Under the pieces are notes generated by a model that searched no databases, was not told the DNA's origin, and worked only from the letters and a program-made list of their open reading frames with translations. From IMG/VR virus record IMGVR_UViG_3300037504_001427, positions 1 through 64,000 of that record: a stretch of DNA of 64,000 nucleotides, one strand, 5' to 3'. Both the position numbers and the translations under genes were made by a program. Below, piece after piece: positions 1-7,122 of the stretch; positions within the stretch are counted from its first letter, which is position 1, and every line of letters begins with the position of its first letter. Source of the stretch: a virus.

Positions 1-670
1 CCGCACCCAGGCAGTGATCGGCTGCGGCGATCATGAGGATGGAGCAGAACTCGTCAGGCGGGATCTCCAATGACTGATACACGCCCTCTTTACTGGCCGG
101 CGAGTACCCAGCCGGGCGTCTGCCGTCGGGGGACTCGCCCCACGCATTCGCCGGACGGTCTGCGCGCGCATCCACAACGTATTCTGGGAGCGGCAGCGCA
201 AACTCACGCACGGTGCGACAGCACCCGTCAATCATCTTGGTCTCAACGATCCATTTATTCTGCCACCCGACCCGACGCCGGGTGTGATCAGTGTACGTCC
301 GACCGCGCGTGATCCGCCACCCGTCGGGCAGGCTGGCGTCGCCTCGCGCGGCCAGCTCGGCCAGCGCGGCGATCACCTGCCCGATGCTGGACGCGGACAA
401 GTATTGGGCAGGCGGTCGACCGTGGCCGGGGTCGCCGGGCCGATGATGATCGATGACCAGCGTATCGACCGGAGACGTGTAGGGCTGGCACTCGACCAGC
501 ACCACGTCGTCGGCGCCGAAATCAATCGGGTCGGCGCGATAGGCCGATCCGGGGTGGACGCGACGCCCGCCTGCCGTGGCGTGGACGACGTGCTCGCCTG
601 CATCGTGCAGCAGGCGCTCGATGGCTTCCATTTCGGGGTCTGGGGCCCCGATGATCCAGGCTCGTGACAT
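1..670 (-). CDS. DHH-motif phosphoesterase-like protein, C-terminus beyond the window
   Basis: The ATG at 670 follows AAAGGAGC. The frame stays open to base 1, so 223 residues are visible and the C-terminus lies outside. VIDHHRPGD occurs at residues 72-80, followed by SASSIGQV and, near the visible end, AADHCLGA. An Asp-His-His motif followed by a small-residue stretch is typical of the N-terminal domain of DHH phosphoesterases (RecJ, NrnA, PpaC type), which use metal ions to cleave phosphodiesters or pyrophosphate. Whether the C-terminal DHHA1 domain exists cannot be seen, so the substrate is unknown. It is the most downstream gene of the minus-strand accessory cluster in this window. The frame is certain; the family call rests on a few short motifs. 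Confidence 0.6.
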   Translation of the reverse strand, partial: MSRAWIIGAPDPEMEAIERLLHDAGEHVVHATAGGRRVHPGSAYRADPIDFGADDVVLVECQPYTSPVDTLVIDHHRPGDPGHGRPPAQYLSASSIGQVIAALAELAARGDASLPDGWRITRGRTYTDHTRRRVGWQNKWIVETKMIDGCCRTVREFALPLPEYVVDARADRPANAWGESPDGRRPAGYSPASKEGVYQSLEIPPDEFCSILMIAAADHCLGA

Positions 671-675
671 TATTT

Positions 676-690
676 GCTCCTTTCAAAAGC
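676..690 (-). promoter_or_regulatory. Ribosome-binding site leader, weak version of the cluster motif
   Basis: Upstream of the gene at 670 the minus strand reads GCTTTTGAAAGGAGC. It resembles the SD-containing hairpin of sister genes, but pairing of the ends is imperfect. Confidence 0.35.
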
Positions 691-711
691 GGGTGCTTAT
701 CTACCCGTCAA

Positions 712-738
712 CCCCTCTGCGCACCACGCGCAGAGGGG
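712..738 (-). repeat. Intergenic hairpin repeat, copy 1
   Basis: Arms CCCCTCTGCG and CGCAGAGGGG enclose a short CACCAC-type loop. It lies between two minus-strand genes, like the other copies of this cluster, but the stem sequence is different while pairing is kept. Confidence 0.7.
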
Positions 739-794
739 GAGGGGCCAGCGGCGGCCGAAAGGAGCCAAAGGCACCGCCGCTCGCTACCCCGCGA

Positions 795-821
795 CCCCAC
801 GCTGCACCATACAGCGTGGGG
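795..821 (-). repeat. Intergenic hairpin repeat, copy 2
   Basis: Perfect 10-bp arms CCCCACGCTG / CAGCGTGGGG flank CACCATA. It sits just after the stop codon of the gene ending at 849 on the minus strand. It could end transcription or stabilise mRNA; no long T-run follows. Confidence 0.75.
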
Positions 822-848
822 TAGGAGCGGGGTGGGTAGGCGCAGGCG

Positions 849-1499
849 TCAGTCGGCGCCTGCCTGCTTTGCCAATTCGGTAAGGACCATACGTCGGACA
901 GCGTCCGACGCTGGCCAGACCCTCTCCCACACGATGGTGCTCCGGAACCGCTCCAAAAGCGTCCACTTGCAACCGTGAAACCATTCGTTCACGATTGCAG
1001 GTGAGATGATCTCAGCAGCCGCAACCGCGGCAGCGGTCCATGCGTCGCCCCCTACGGCGTTGCGGCGACAGAATCCGCCCCCGTATAGCACTCCTCTGTC
1101 TCGGAGGACGTTCTGCCAGTCGGTGAGAACCTCCGGGGAGACGGCACGCCTCGTTCCCTCACCGGGGTTCATGAACCCGCCTCCCTGGCCGAGGGTGTAG
1201 GCCAAGAGGGTGATTGCGGCCCCCTCAAAGGAGCCGCCATGGTCCAGGGCTGCGATGGCCAACGCGTATTTGCGCCGGCGGTGACGGGCCTCACCGGCGC
1301 CGGAGAGACTGGCGAGTTCAGACTGGGAGTACGGAACTCCCAGTTCTTCCGCCTGCTCCGCGAGGCGTGCCTCACGGGCCTCGGCGTCGGCGGCGTCCTG
1401 GCGGGCCTGGCGCAGGCCTTCCAGGATCAGGCCTTCCAGGATCTCCTCCTCAGCGTCGGTGGTGTCGGTGTGGGTGTTGTCGGTGGCGTTGGTGATCAT
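849..1499 (-). CDS. Hypothetical protein with alanine-rich helical N-terminus
   Basis: A 216-residue protein that I do not recognise. The ATG at 1499 was chosen because AAAGGAGC lies eight bases upstream; the frame continues further 5' but without a ribosome site. Residues 15-60 are rich in Glu, Ala and Arg and look helical, possibly a coiled coil. The middle is glycine-rich (LGQGGGF, YGGGF) and the C-terminal third is alanine- and tryptophan-rich. There is no signal peptide or clear membrane segment. It belongs to the minus-strand accessory set, whose genes are spaced by GC hairpins. Confidence 0.75.
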   Translation of the reverse strand: MITNATDNTHTDTTDAEEEILEGLILEGLRQARQDAADAEAREARLAEQAEELGVPYSQSELASLSGAGEARHRRRKYALAIAALDHGGSFEGAAITLLAYTLGQGGGFMNPGEGTRRAVSPEVLTDWQNVLRDRGVLYGGGFCRRNAVGGDAWTAAAVAAAEIISPAIVNEWFHGCKWTLLERFRSTIVWERVWPASDAVRRMVLTELAKQAGAD

Positions 1500-1505
1500 G
1501 ACTGT

Positions 1506-1521
1506 GCTCCTTTCGGTGAGC
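1506..1521 (-). promoter_or_regulatory. SD-sequestering hairpin leader
   Basis: On the minus strand GCTC and GAGC can pair around ACCGAAAG, placing the AGGAG ribosome site of the gene at 1499 partly in a stem. The same layout precedes the genes at 2917, 3720, 5346 and 5776. Confidence 0.45.
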
Positions 1522-1537
1522 GGGTTGTTGCCGCCAA

Positions 1538-1568
1538 ACCCCCCGGCGCACCACACGACGAGGGGGGT
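1538..1568 (-). repeat. Intergenic hairpin repeat, degenerate copy
   Basis: ACCCCCC and GGGGGGT arms enclose GGCGCACCACACG. The loop motif GCACCAC is kept while the inner stem has decayed, which marks it as a relative of the other hairpins here. Confidence 0.5.
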
Positions 1569-1591
1569 CTGGTGGCCTGATGTGTCCTGGA

Positions 1592-1879
1592 TCAGGTGGG
1601 CGAGTATACGACAGCGTCTTGCCGTAGCTCGTCGTCGTCCTCCAGAAGTTCCTGGACGCTCCAGCTCTCGATTAACCCCCCATCCGGGTCCTGGTGTTCG
1701 ATTCGTGCAGACCCATCCAGGCTGCATCCGTCTCCGCACTGCTCTTCAATCTCCAGCAGTGCTTTCCTCGCTGCCTCCTCGGGCGTGGAGGCAGCGTACT
1801 CCCCGCACATATCGAGCGAGTGCCACTCGCCCTTTTCGTCGGGGGCGGCGTAGATCAGGTGGTAGTAGTTCGTGGTCAT
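1592..1879 (-). CDS. Small acidic hypothetical protein
   Basis: A 95-residue protein that I do not recognise. GTAGGAGC lies upstream of the ATG at 1879; a GTG six codons earlier is less likely because it falls before this ribosome site. It opens MTTNYYHLIYAA and is then strongly acidic (EEAARKALLEIEE, LLEDDDEL), with three cysteines in the centre (MCGEY, QCGDGC) that might bind metal. There is no membrane segment. Size and charge resemble the small early proteins of bacterial viruses, but no function can be assigned. Confidence 0.7.
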   Translation of the reverse strand: MTTNYYHLIYAAPDEKGEWHSLDMCGEYAASTPEEAARKALLEIEEQCGDGCSLDGSARIEHQDPDGGLIESWSVQELLEDDDELRQDAVVYSPT

Positions 1880-1901
1880 TGGTGATGCTCCTACCACTTT
1901 G

Positions 1902-1927
1902 CCCCACGCTGCACTACACAGCGTGGG
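1902..1927 (-). repeat. Intergenic hairpin repeat, copy 3
   Basis: CCCCACGCTG / CAGCGTGGGG arms around CACTACA, the same stem as the copy at 795-821. It lies between the genes ending at 1955 and starting at 1879. Confidence 0.75.
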
Positions 1928-1954
1928 GTAGGAGCGGGGAGGGGGCAGTGGCTA

Positions 1955-2917
1955 TCAGGCGCGGCCCTCCAGCCGCTCGATCTCTGCGAGCAGAGATCGA
2001 CGCGCACGGCCGGCTAGCGCCGCCACGGCCTCGGCCACGTCGTCCTCGTCGGGATGAGGGCGGTGTTCGTCCCCATCGGGGGTCTCCCACGCGAGGACAA
2101 GACCGGCACCTTGCCAGTCGCCGAGGCGGATGCCGGGCCAGTCGGTCTCCGGCAGGTCTTGCCAGACCTCCTCCGACGCCGGTTCCTCGACGTCGGGGAC
2201 GTCGTAGTCGTCGAGCGCGTCGTTGATCGCCTCGGCGATCTCGTCGCGGATCTCGGCGGCGCGCGCGTACAGCGCCTCGTAGTCGCTGTCGGGATCGCCG
2301 ACCTCGGCTTCGCCGGCGATGTGCATCGCCTCCACCGCGTCGCGCCACACCGCGACGGTGTCGGGCGCGATCTCGGCGGTGCCGCCGACACCGTCGCGGA
2401 CGACGATCGGGTCGTCGGGGTCGCCGTCCGTGTCGGCGACGGGGCGACGGGGATACACTCCGTCGCCAGCGACGGAGCGCCATCCGCCGTGCTGGGCGTC
2501 ACCCCAGCAGGCCAGGCCGCTGCCGTCCAGGTCCTGGTCGGCGCCTGGCGCCAGCCACCCGCAGGTCAGGCAGGCTGGCAGTTCGAGGCGCCGGCCGGCT
2601 ACCTCGAGGCTGACGGAGTAGTGTGCAAAACACACTCCCCCGATCTCCTCGGGGTCGTCGGGCTCGTCGACCTCCACGGCGACGGCGGGGATGGCGGGGA
2701 CGAACGTCGTCGTGCCCCAGCACACCTCGTCGCCAGTGGTGTCGGCGAGGGCCTGGACGGCCCGCTCGACGGCGTCGTCGCCGTCCTCCCAAATTGACTC
2801 GGCCTCCTCCAGCGAGGAGGCGTGCCCCAGAATCAGGCGAGTGACCTCGGGGCTGGTGCCCCGGTTGTCGGCCCACTCGGTGCAGATGGTACGGATGTCG
2901 CTTTCGTGGATTTCCAT
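1955..2917 (-). CDS. Acidic hypothetical protein with a cysteine pair
   Basis: A 320-residue, very Asp/Glu-rich protein that I do not recognise. The ATG at 2917 is preceded by GAAAGGAGC. ACLTCGWLAPG near residue 117 and a nearby single Cys could form a small metal site. The C-terminal half is helical and acidic (EIRDEIAEAINDALDD). A low-complexity acidic composition is common in viral proteins that mimic DNA or bind host regulators, but that is only a suggestion. There are no membrane segments. Confidence 0.75.
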   Translation of the reverse strand: MEIHESDIRTICTEWADNRGTSPEVTRLILGHASSLEEAESIWEDGDDAVERAVQALADTTGDEVCWGTTTFVPAIPAVAVEVDEPDDPEEIGGVCFAHYSVSLEVAGRRLELPACLTCGWLAPGADQDLDGSGLACWGDAQHGGWRSVAGDGVYPRRPVADTDGDPDDPIVVRDGVGGTAEIAPDTVAVWRDAVEAMHIAGEAEVGDPDSDYEALYARAAEIRDEIAEAINDALDDYDVPDVEEPASEEVWQDLPETDWPGIRLGDWQGAGLVLAWETPDGDEHRPHPDEDDVAEAVAALAGRARRSLLAEIERLEGRA

Positions 2918-2921
2918 GTTT

Positions 2922-2936
2922 GCTCCTTTCGAGAGC
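2922..2936 (-). promoter_or_regulatory. SD-sequestering hairpin leader
   Basis: Minus strand GCTCTCGAAAGGAGC, four-base-pair ends with the ribosome site inside, immediately upstream of the gene at 2917. Identical to the leaders at 5351 and 5782. Confidence 0.5.
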
Positions 2937-2973
2937 GAGTGAAGCCCCTCTCGAGGCGGTGTCTACCACTTTA

Positions 2974-3000
2974 CCCCACGGCGCACCACACGCCGTGGGG
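2974..3000 (-). repeat. Intergenic hairpin repeat, copy 4
   Basis: CCCCACGGCG / CGCCGTGGGG with loop CACCACA. The same stem is seen at 4975 and 5387. Confidence 0.75.
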
Positions 3001-3019
3001 GGTAGAGGGGAGGGGGTCG

Positions 3020-3571
3020 TCAGGTGGCGGAGGCGACGAACACGATCCCGTCGTCAGGGTACTCCGTGGCCTCAAGGACCTTCTCCCTCTCGGGGAAAAT
3101 CTCCTTGAGGATGTGCTTCTTGCAGACCTGACAGCGCCATGCTGGCCGGGCGTTCCACGCCCGGAAGTCCCCGCCGCCGCAGATGACGTACACCACCCGC
3201 GCTCGGCGGATGGCCGCGCGCATGGCGCGCGCTGTGGTGTGGATAATTGCTTCGTGGGTCGTGGGGCGGTGAGTGTCAGGTGCCGAGAGCCCCAGTGCCT
3301 TCCGTACATCCGCAACAAAACGTGCGGGTAAGTTCTGGGTGTTCCCCTTGGCAACGGCTTCCACGCTGTCGCGGATCGCCTTCATTACATCCTTGACCCA
3401 CACGTGGCCCTCGGTCAGCACTGAGCGGTCGTTGTCCCACGCGCCCATGGGGTTGGTCCCTGGAGGTCCCGTGATCTCCCAGCGACAGCGGGAACCGAAT
3501 TTGGTGGCAATGGTGACACCGTTTAGCAACACCCTCTTGCCCAGCGCCTTCAGCTTCACAGTGTTGCTCAT
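3020..3571 (-). CDS. Hypothetical protein with a CxxC metal-binding-like motif
   Basis: A 183-residue protein that I do not recognise. The ATG at 3571 has a GGGAGGGAGG ribosome site and lies two bases after the stop codon of the small gene upstream, so the pair is translationally linked. The N-terminal half is beta-rich (KRVLLNGVTIATKFG); the second half has a basic helix (ARAMRAAIRRARVVYVI) and WRCQVCKKH, which could hold a metal ion. There is no membrane segment. Confidence 0.75.
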   Translation of the reverse strand: MSNTVKLKALGKRVLLNGVTIATKFGSRCRWEITGPPGTNPMGAWDNDRSVLTEGHVWVKDVMKAIRDSVEAVAKGNTQNLPARFVADVRKALGLSAPDTHRPTTHEAIIHTTARAMRAAIRRARVVYVICGGGDFRAWNARPAWRCQVCKKHILKEIFPEREKVLEATEYPDDGIVFVASAT

Positions 3572-3573
3572 GG

Positions 3574-3720
3574 CTATCGGTCCTCCCTCCCAACGGAGGC
3601 GACACCGCGCCCCCAGTGATTTTCCCTTTCCCACCGTCGCGCTAGGCGATAGGCCGCGGAGCGGCTCAGCCCCGCGGCGATGGTCCCGAAGCAGGGTGCG
3701 GAAACGTAGTACTTGGCCAT
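3574..3720 (-). CDS. Small basic protein, 48 residues
   Basis: An ATG at 3720 follows AAGGAGCACATC, and the 48-residue frame closes with TAG at 3574, two bases before the next gene starts. The sequence begins MAKYYVSAPCFGTIAAGLSR and is rich in Arg at the end. GLSRSAAYRLARRWE could be the core of a short helix-turn-helix, with SRSAAYRLA resembling a recognition helix. Unrecognised. Spacing and ribosome site make it a credible gene despite its size. Confidence 0.65.
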   Translation of the reverse strand: MAKYYVSAPCFGTIAAGLSRSAAYRLARRWERENHWGRGVASVGREDR

Positions 3721-3725
3721 GATGT

Positions 3726-3739
3726 GCTCCTTCAAGAGC
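3726..3739 (-). promoter_or_regulatory. SD-sequestering hairpin leader
   Basis: Minus strand GCTCTTGAAGGAGC directly upstream of the small gene starting at 3720; ends pair and hold the ribosome site. Confidence 0.45.
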
Positions 3740-3764
3740 GTGATGCCCCGTGGGGCGGTGAGTG

Positions 3765-4952
3765 TCAGGTGCCGACCAGCCCCGCGGCGACCACACGCGC
3801 GTGCTCGCGCACGCGGTCAGACGCCGCGGTGTCGCTGGCCGCCTCCCAGAGACGGGTCTCCAGCTCGTAGCGGGCGCGGCGGTCGGAAACGCCGAGCCGT
3901 CGACGGTACTCCACGATCGCCGGCGGCGCCCAGCCTAGGCGGCGGCGACTGCGGCGCCAGCCGCGCCACTGCTCCGGCGGCAGCGGCAGCTCCAGCGCCC
4001 ACGCGTGGGCGGCGTCGGCACGGGCCTGGGCCTTGGCACGGGCCTGGGCCTTGGCACGGGCCTGGGCCTCAGCGACCGCTATCGCGTCCCACGCCGCTGG
4101 GCCGAGACGCGCAAGCAGCGCCTCGCCCAGGTGGTCCACCTCCTCGGGGTAGCCACCGACGACGCGCGACAGCGGCACCCACTCGTCGGGCGCGCTCTCG
4201 CTCGGGCGAGGCGTGCCAGCGGGGGCCTGCGTGGCCCACTCGGTCCAAGCCTGCTCGGCGCGGGCCTCGTACTCGGCCACCTCGCGCCGCCAGCGCTGCT
4301 CGGCGCGCAGCTTGCGCTGATCGGCGCGTAGTTTGCGGCGCGCCTCGATGCGCGCCGCCAGCTCAAGGACTTCGGCGGCGTCGTCGTCGCTGGCGTTCTC
4401 GGGGTCGTCGGGATCGTAGAGCATGCGCACGGCACGCGCGACGCCGGGCCTAGTCGACAGCACCCAGACGCCGTAGCCGTAGCCGTAGCGGCCACCTTCG
4501 CCGTAGCCGTAGCCGCCGTCGCCGGCGGCGAAATGCCGGTGTGCGAGTCCTTGCGCCGCGGCCCACTCCTGGGCCTCCTGGGTCGCGACCACGAGCGCGT
4601 CCCAGGCCGCGCTGGCCGCATCCTCCGCCTCCTGACGGGCATCCCATAGCGGGCACTCGGCCTTGATGAGGGCCGATGCCCGCGCGCGGGCCTCGCTCGC
4701 CCGCTCCTGCGCCGCTGCACGCGCCTCCGCAGTGCGGGCGCGGGGGATCTCCTCGTCGGCCCAGTGGGCCGCCTCCGCTGCCTCGCGGGTCGCGGCCGCG
4801 GCGGCGCGGCAGGCCGCGCGGGCATCGGCCCACGCCTGATTGGCGGCGGCGGACGCTGCCGCAAGGCGGTGGAGGCCGGGGCGGAGCGTGCCCAGCCACT
4901 CGGCGGCGTCTTTGTGCAGCGTGGGGATGGCGCTGCCGTGATGCGTGTACAT
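3765..4952 (-). CDS. Coiled-coil protein with an internal Gly-Tyr tract
   Basis: A 395-residue protein. The ATG at 4952 is preceded by GTAGGAGGGGAGAGC. Residues 25-110 are Ala/Glu/Arg-rich and should form long helices. Near residue 145 is GDGGYGYGEGGRYGYGYG, a short alternating Gly-Tyr tract like the one that makes up whole genes at 26-38 kb. Then follow acidic and basic helical segments and a tandem QARAKAQARAKAQARA repeat. No enzymatic motif is seen. The Gly-Tyr tract is the only such tract I noticed inside an otherwise ordinary gene. Confidence 0.75.
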   Translation of the reverse strand: MYTHHGSAIPTLHKDAAEWLGTLRPGLHRLAAASAAANQAWADARAACRAAAAATREAAEAAHWADEEIPRARTAEARAAAQERASEARARASALIKAECPLWDARQEAEDAASAAWDALVVATQEAQEWAAAQGLAHRHFAAGDGGYGYGEGGRYGYGYGVWVLSTRPGVARAVRMLYDPDDPENASDDDAAEVLELAARIEARRKLRADQRKLRAEQRWRREVAEYEARAEQAWTEWATQAPAGTPRPSESAPDEWVPLSRVVGGYPEEVDHLGEALLARLGPAAWDAIAVAEAQARAKAQARAKAQARADAAHAWALELPLPPEQWRGWRRSRRRLGWAPPAIVEYRRRLGVSDRRARYELETRLWEAASDTAASDRVREHARVVAAGLVGT

Positions 4953-4974
4953 GCTCTCCCCTCCTACCACAAAA

Positions 4975-5001
4975 CCCCACGGCGCACCACGCGCCGTGGG
5001 G
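4975..5001 (-). repeat. Intergenic hairpin repeat, copy 5
   Basis: CCCCACGGCGC / GCGCCGTGGGG around a CACCA loop, between the genes ending at 5023 and starting at 4952. Confidence 0.75.
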
Positions 5002-5022
5002 TGTAGCGGGAGAGAGGGGTCG

Positions 5023-5346
5023 TCAGGTGCGGACGAAACCCTCACACCCGATGACCCTCCCCTGGTCGTCCCTGACCAGTCGGCCGGGAGACAAAAGGTC
5101 GCCGCGGTCCGGGCTCGCGGCCCGGACTAGGGCACTCACTATATAGTGAGTGCCCTCCTGGGGCTCGGGGAGGCCAGTGACCTCCCCGTACTCCTCGCGG
5201 TAGACGGGAAATCCGTCCACCGTGCCGACTTGCGTGGCTTCGGTAGCCACCCGAGCGATCCCCTCCGAGGGGGGGAGGGTCACCACTGCCCCGTTGGGGG
5301 CGTGGATTGTGACTGAGTGAGGGGTGAGGTTGACCAGATTGGCCAT
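5023..5346 (-). CDS. Small conserved phage-type protein (LTPHxV family)
   Basis: A 107-residue protein beginning MANLVNLTPHSVTIHAPNG, then LPPSEGIARV and a YIVSALV strand. Small proteins opening with xNLTPHxV and continuing with a proline-serine turn are, from memory, widespread in bacterial viruses and plasmids, with no function assigned. The ATG at 5346 has the SD hairpin leader GCTCTCGAAAGGAGC. The predicted structure is all-beta and soluble. Confidence 0.75.
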   Translation of the reverse strand: MANLVNLTPHSVTIHAPNGAVVTLPPSEGIARVATEATQVGTVDGFPVYREEYGEVTGLPEPQEGTHYIVSALVRAASPDRGDLLSPGRLVRDDQGRVIGCEGFVRT

Positions 5347-5350
5347 GATA

Positions 5351-5365
5351 GCTCCTTTCGAGAGC
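5351..5365 (-). promoter_or_regulatory. SD-sequestering hairpin leader
   Basis: Minus strand GCTCTCGAAAGGAGC upstream of the gene at 5346, identical to the leaders of two other genes in the cluster. Confidence 0.5.
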
Positions 5366-5386
5366 GTGAGTGTGTCTGCCACCAAA

Positions 5387-5413
5387 CCCCACGGCGCACC
5401 ACACGCCGTGGGG
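5387..5413 (-). repeat. Intergenic hairpin repeat, copy 6
   Basis: CCCCACGGCG / CGCCGTGGGG around CACCACA; matches the stem at 2974. On the minus strand it is followed by TTTGG, a weak T-run. Confidence 0.75.
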
Positions 5414-5437
5414 TAAAGGGGAGGACTGCGGGGGTCG

Positions 5438-5776
5438 TCAGAACCCCGCGCAGTCGTCGCGGATGACAGCGTCGGGGAACTCGGCACGCGCTTCGCGCAC
5501 CGCGCGGGCAAAGGCGTGTCGCGCGCGGGGCCCGCGCACGGTGCCAGTATGGAGGCGCCGCGCCTCCCACAAAACCGCACGGACCGAGCGGCGCCGCTCG
5601 TCTATTGTGAGGTCAGCGATGGATGCCCACCATTCCGCTTCGACTACCGCAACGTGGCGGTAGTATCCCCGGCAGCTACTCGGCATTGCTGCCGAACTGC
5701 TGATGACCACGAGTTTGGTGGCGGTGGCGGTGGCGGTGGCGGTGTCGGTGCTGGCGGTGCTGGCGGTGCTGGCCAT
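5438..5776 (-). CDS. Hypothetical protein with a Thr-Ala repeat start
   Basis: A 112-residue protein. The ATG at 5776 lies behind GAAAGGAGCACCAG; the same frame runs on upstream for hundreds of bases of proline- and alanine-rich low complexity, which I do not regard as coding. It begins with a tandem Ala-Ser-Thr and Thr-Ala tract encoded by GCCACC hexamers, then an ordinary folded region with WWASIADLTIDERRRSVRAV. Function unknown. It is the promoter-proximal gene of the minus-strand cluster. Confidence 0.7.
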   Translation of the reverse strand: MASTASTASTDTATATATATKLVVISSSAAMPSSCRGYYRHVAVVEAEWWASIADLTIDERRRSVRAVLWEARRLHTGTVRGPRARHAFARAVREARAEFPDAVIRDDCAGF

Positions 5777-6480
5777 CTGGTGCTCCTTTCGAGAGCAGCC
5801 CCTCTCGGGGCGGTGAGTGGTGCCCGTCCGCTGGGGAGGGGCAGCGACGGGGCTGGGGGGGTGCCGCCGTCGCCTACACACAGTGTGGCCGACGGAGGGC
5901 GCGGGTCCAGCGGTGTGTCCGCAGTGCGCGGACAGTGTGTGACACAGCCCTGCCTGCCACCCCTGCCGCCTGCGGGGCCCCCGCTGCCGGCCCTGCTGCC
6001 GTCGCCCCTGCCTGCCGTCCCTGCGGCTGCGGCTACGGCTACGGCACCGGCACCGGGCGTGCCCCGTGCGTGCGCGGGCCCCTGCCGCCTGCGGGGCCCC
6101 GCGTGCCCGTGCGTGCGCGCGGGCCCCTGGGCTGGAGGCAGGGGCCCGCCGGGGGCGGGGGCGGGGGCGTGGTGGGCGTGGTGCACGGGTCCTCCATCGG
6201 GGAGCCTGTCCGGCAGGTGCACCGTGGCCAGCGGTGTGTCCACGGGGTGCGGGCAGTGTGTGACACGGAGGCAGGCAGCAGGGGCGGGGGCAGGCGGGGT
6301 GCAGGCGGGCAGGCGGGCAGGCGGGCAGGCGGGCAGCAGGCGCACTGCGGGGCCGAGGCGGGTGCAGGCGGGGGCAGGCGGGTGCAGGCGGGCAGGCGGG
6401 GCAGGCGGGCAGGCGGGGCAGGGGCGGCAGGCAGCAGGCAGCAGGGGCGGCAGGCGGGCCTGTCCAAAAATCCGACAAAA
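5777..6480. repeat. GC-rich, low-complexity region without a credible gene
   Basis: About 700 bases with no ribosome-site-led frame. It holds a GGCAGGCGGGCAGGCGG-type tandem tract at about 6270-6450, a short GGCTACGGCTACGGC run near 6030, and two copies of a ~45-base block containing GGTGTGTCC and CAGTGTGTGACAC (near 5910-5955 and 6228-6275). All reading frames give Pro/Ala/Arg-rich translations typical of noncoding GC repeats. It may be the 5' leader or a spacer of the divergent control region. Confidence 0.6.
5782..5796 (-). promoter_or_regulatory. SD-sequestering hairpin leader
   Basis: Minus strand GCTCTCGAAAGGAGC upstream of the gene at 5776. Confidence 0.5.
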
Positions 6481-6538
6481 ATACCGAAAAACCCCCTAAA
6501 ATGTCCTGAAAACCGACGAAAAGGACATGCCGTAAGAC

Positions 6539-6593
6539 GTAAGTGCCTGTAAATACAAGACTTACATAGGGAGGTCATGTCCTGTAAATGACC
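6539..6593. promoter_or_regulatory. Divergent control region with two inverted repeats
   Basis: Within an A/T-richer stretch (6475-6700) two imperfect palindromes occur: GTAAGT at 6539 with ACTTAC at 6560, and GGTCAT at 6573 with ATGACC at 6588. Both contain CCTGTAAAT in the spacer. The position between the left minus-strand cluster and the plus-strand cluster suits operators or promoters for both. TATCAT at 6668 is a possible plus-strand -10 box, but no -35 at the usual distance was found. Confidence 0.45.
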
Positions 6594-6764
6594 ATTTATG
6601 GGACAATTAGCATCGAATTTTGCCCCGTTTTTTGTCTATTTATTCCTGAACTTGTCTGTATCTGCTGTATCATAGCACGGCAGGCCTCCGCGGGTCCGAG
6701 GTGGAATGCCGTTGCGGAGGCTATACGGTACGACACCGTGCAGCATCCACCTAGGAGTCCACCT

Positions 6765-7076
6765 ATGATCGCGTCTCCCGCCGCCTCCCCGGATCCGGTC
6801 AACCCCGACACCGAAGCGCGTATACGGGCGCGCTGCCAGGAACTGGCCGAGTTCCTAGTGGCGAAGAACCGCGCCTATGGAGATTCGGCCCTGCGCCCGG
6901 CTCGCATCTTCGCCCAGGGGAGCGCCTCGGACCTGATCCGGGTACGCATCGATGACAAGCTGAACCGCATCCGCAATCAGCCGGATGCCTTCGGCGAGGA
7001 CGCCGTGCAAGACCTGCTCGGCTACCTGATCCTGTTCCAGATCGCCACCGACATCGAAGGAGCGGCCGCAGAGTAG
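6765..7076 (+). CDS. Nucleotide modification associated domain 1-like protein (DUF1599)
   Basis: A 103-residue protein. The ATG at 6765 follows CTAGGAGTCC. After a short N-terminus it reads ELAEFLVAKNRAYGDSALRP, then DLIRVRIDDKLNRIRNQ and DLLGYLILFQ. This pattern (KNxxYGDS, VRxDDKxNRxxN, DxxGYxxL) is that of the Nmad1/DUF1599 family, small all-alpha proteins found in phages and linked by comparative genomics to modified DNA bases. It fits with the 7-deazaguanine genes at 32-35 kb, although its exact role is unknown. It is the first gene of the plus-strand cluster. Confidence 0.75.
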   Translation: MIASPAASPDPVNPDTEARIRARCQELAEFLVAKNRAYGDSALRPARIFAQGSASDLIRVRIDDKLNRIRNQPDAFGEDAVQDLLGYLILFQIATDIEGAAAE

Positions 7077-7122
7077 GGATTGTGTCCGCGACAGTTTCTG
7101 GTAATCTGCCGGCGGAGGACTG

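Noticed and set aside
5438-6478. A 346-residue frame extending the gene at 5438 upstream
   Set aside because: The extra part is Pro/Ala/Arg low complexity with no start signal. The ATG at 5776 has a clear ribosome site.
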